Shown here piece after piece: positions 6,566 to 6,697 of a stretch of 6,697 bases of DNA. The notes below the pieces were generated by a model. The model saw nothing but the letters and a program-made list of their open reading frames with translations, was not told where the DNA came from and searched no databases. Numbering within the stretch: position 1 is the stretch's first letter; every line of letters begins with the position of its first letter. The position numbers and the translations under genes are program-made. Source of the stretch: Vicinamibacteria bacterium (GTDB lineage Bacteria; Acidobacteriota; Vicinamibacteria; Fen-336; JAGNNV01); NCBI GenBank assembly GCA_016650185.1, contig JAENWE010000506.1, positions 1 to 6,697 on the forward strand, read 5' to 3'.

Positions 6566-6697
6566 CCCGGACTATTCATGAGGAAATCTGCTGCGACGTC
6601 CGATACCGCGCCACTGGCGGGCGTGCTCGCTCCTCGTCTTCTCACAGTATGTTCAATACTGTTGCGTCGCTCGTCACTGCGCTTGCCCGCCATTGAC
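6566..6697. other. Non-coding tail after kdsD, no supported gene
   Basis: These 132 bases follow directly on the kdsD stop and are about 59% G+C by hand count, apparently lower than the genes before them. A frame from ATG at 6578 stays open to the window edge (40 codons, MRKSAATSDTAPLAG onward). It has no ribosome site and no resemblance to KdsC or LptC, and much of it lies over the inverted repeat. The minus strand also has an open frame through the repeat. Neither is called as a gene. The expected next operon gene, if present, lies beyond the window. Confidence 0.4.
6612..6695. repeat. Nested imperfect inverted repeat downstream of kdsD
   Basis: Outer arms TGGCGGGC (6615-6622) and GCCCGCCA (6685-6692) are exact reverse complements; with one mismatch they extend to 11 bases each (6612-6622 and 6685-6695). 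At the centre, ACAGTAT (6644-6650) and ATACTGT (6656-6662) form a perfect 7-bp stem around loop GTTCA. The segments between the outer and inner arms are pyrimidine-rich on the same strand and do not pair well. No T-run follows, so a standard intrinsic terminator is not supported. The layout could be an intergenic palindromic repeat, the end of a mobile element, or a binding site. No copy number can be judged from one window. Confidence 0.5.

Noticed and set aside
6644..6662. Intrinsic terminator of the kds operon
   Set aside because: The 7-bp stem is A/T-containing and short, and is followed by GCGTCGC rather than a T-run.
6578..6697. Possible start of a new gene (40 codons, open to the edge)
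   Set aside because: No ribosome site, no family resemblance, and most of the frame overlaps the inverted repeat; opposite-strand and alternative frames are equally open. It cannot be supported without downstream sequence.

Overview
The window is GC-rich bacterial chromosome, with G or C at most third codon positions. It carries a largely complete Kdo (3-deoxy-D-manno-octulosonate) pathway, so the host should be a Gram-negative, LPS-making bacterium. The phylum cannot be fixed from this sequence alone. The block kdsB-pyrG-kdsA-kdsD and the longer form of PriA would suit Deltaproteobacteria, Acidobacteria, Gemmatimonadetes or similar lineages, but that is inference. No phage, CRISPR, toxin or defence genes were seen; the coding part is housekeeping in character.

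The left third (1-2147) reads on the minus strand and holds two DNA-maintenance genes in transcription order. The first is a family 4 (4Fe-4S) uracil-DNA glycosylase, 1335-2147. The second is priA, the replication-restart helicase, which begins at 1315 and runs off the left edge, leaving only its first 438 codons here. They are 19 bases apart and probably co-transcribed.

A divergent, very GC-rich intergenic stretch (about 2148-2306, shorter if upstream starts are used) separates them from a tightly packed plus-strand operon: kdsB (2307-3104), pyrG (3110-4759), kdsA (4756-5604) and kdsD (5606-6565). Gaps are 5, -4 and 1 bases, and pyrG, kdsA and kdsD all use GTG starts, as expected of translationally coupled genes. 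KdsD makes arabinose-5-phosphate from ribulose-5-phosphate. KdsA condenses it with phosphoenolpyruvate to Kdo-8-phosphate. A phosphatase (KdsC, not in the window) would release Kdo. KdsB activates Kdo with CTP, and PyrG makes that CTP from UTP. The operon therefore couples production of the sugar with supply of the nucleotide that activates it.

The last 132 bases (6566-6697) have no convincing gene. They hold a nested inverted repeat that could be an intergenic repeat, the edge of a mobile element, or a transcription-attenuating structure. This tail is the least explained part of the window.
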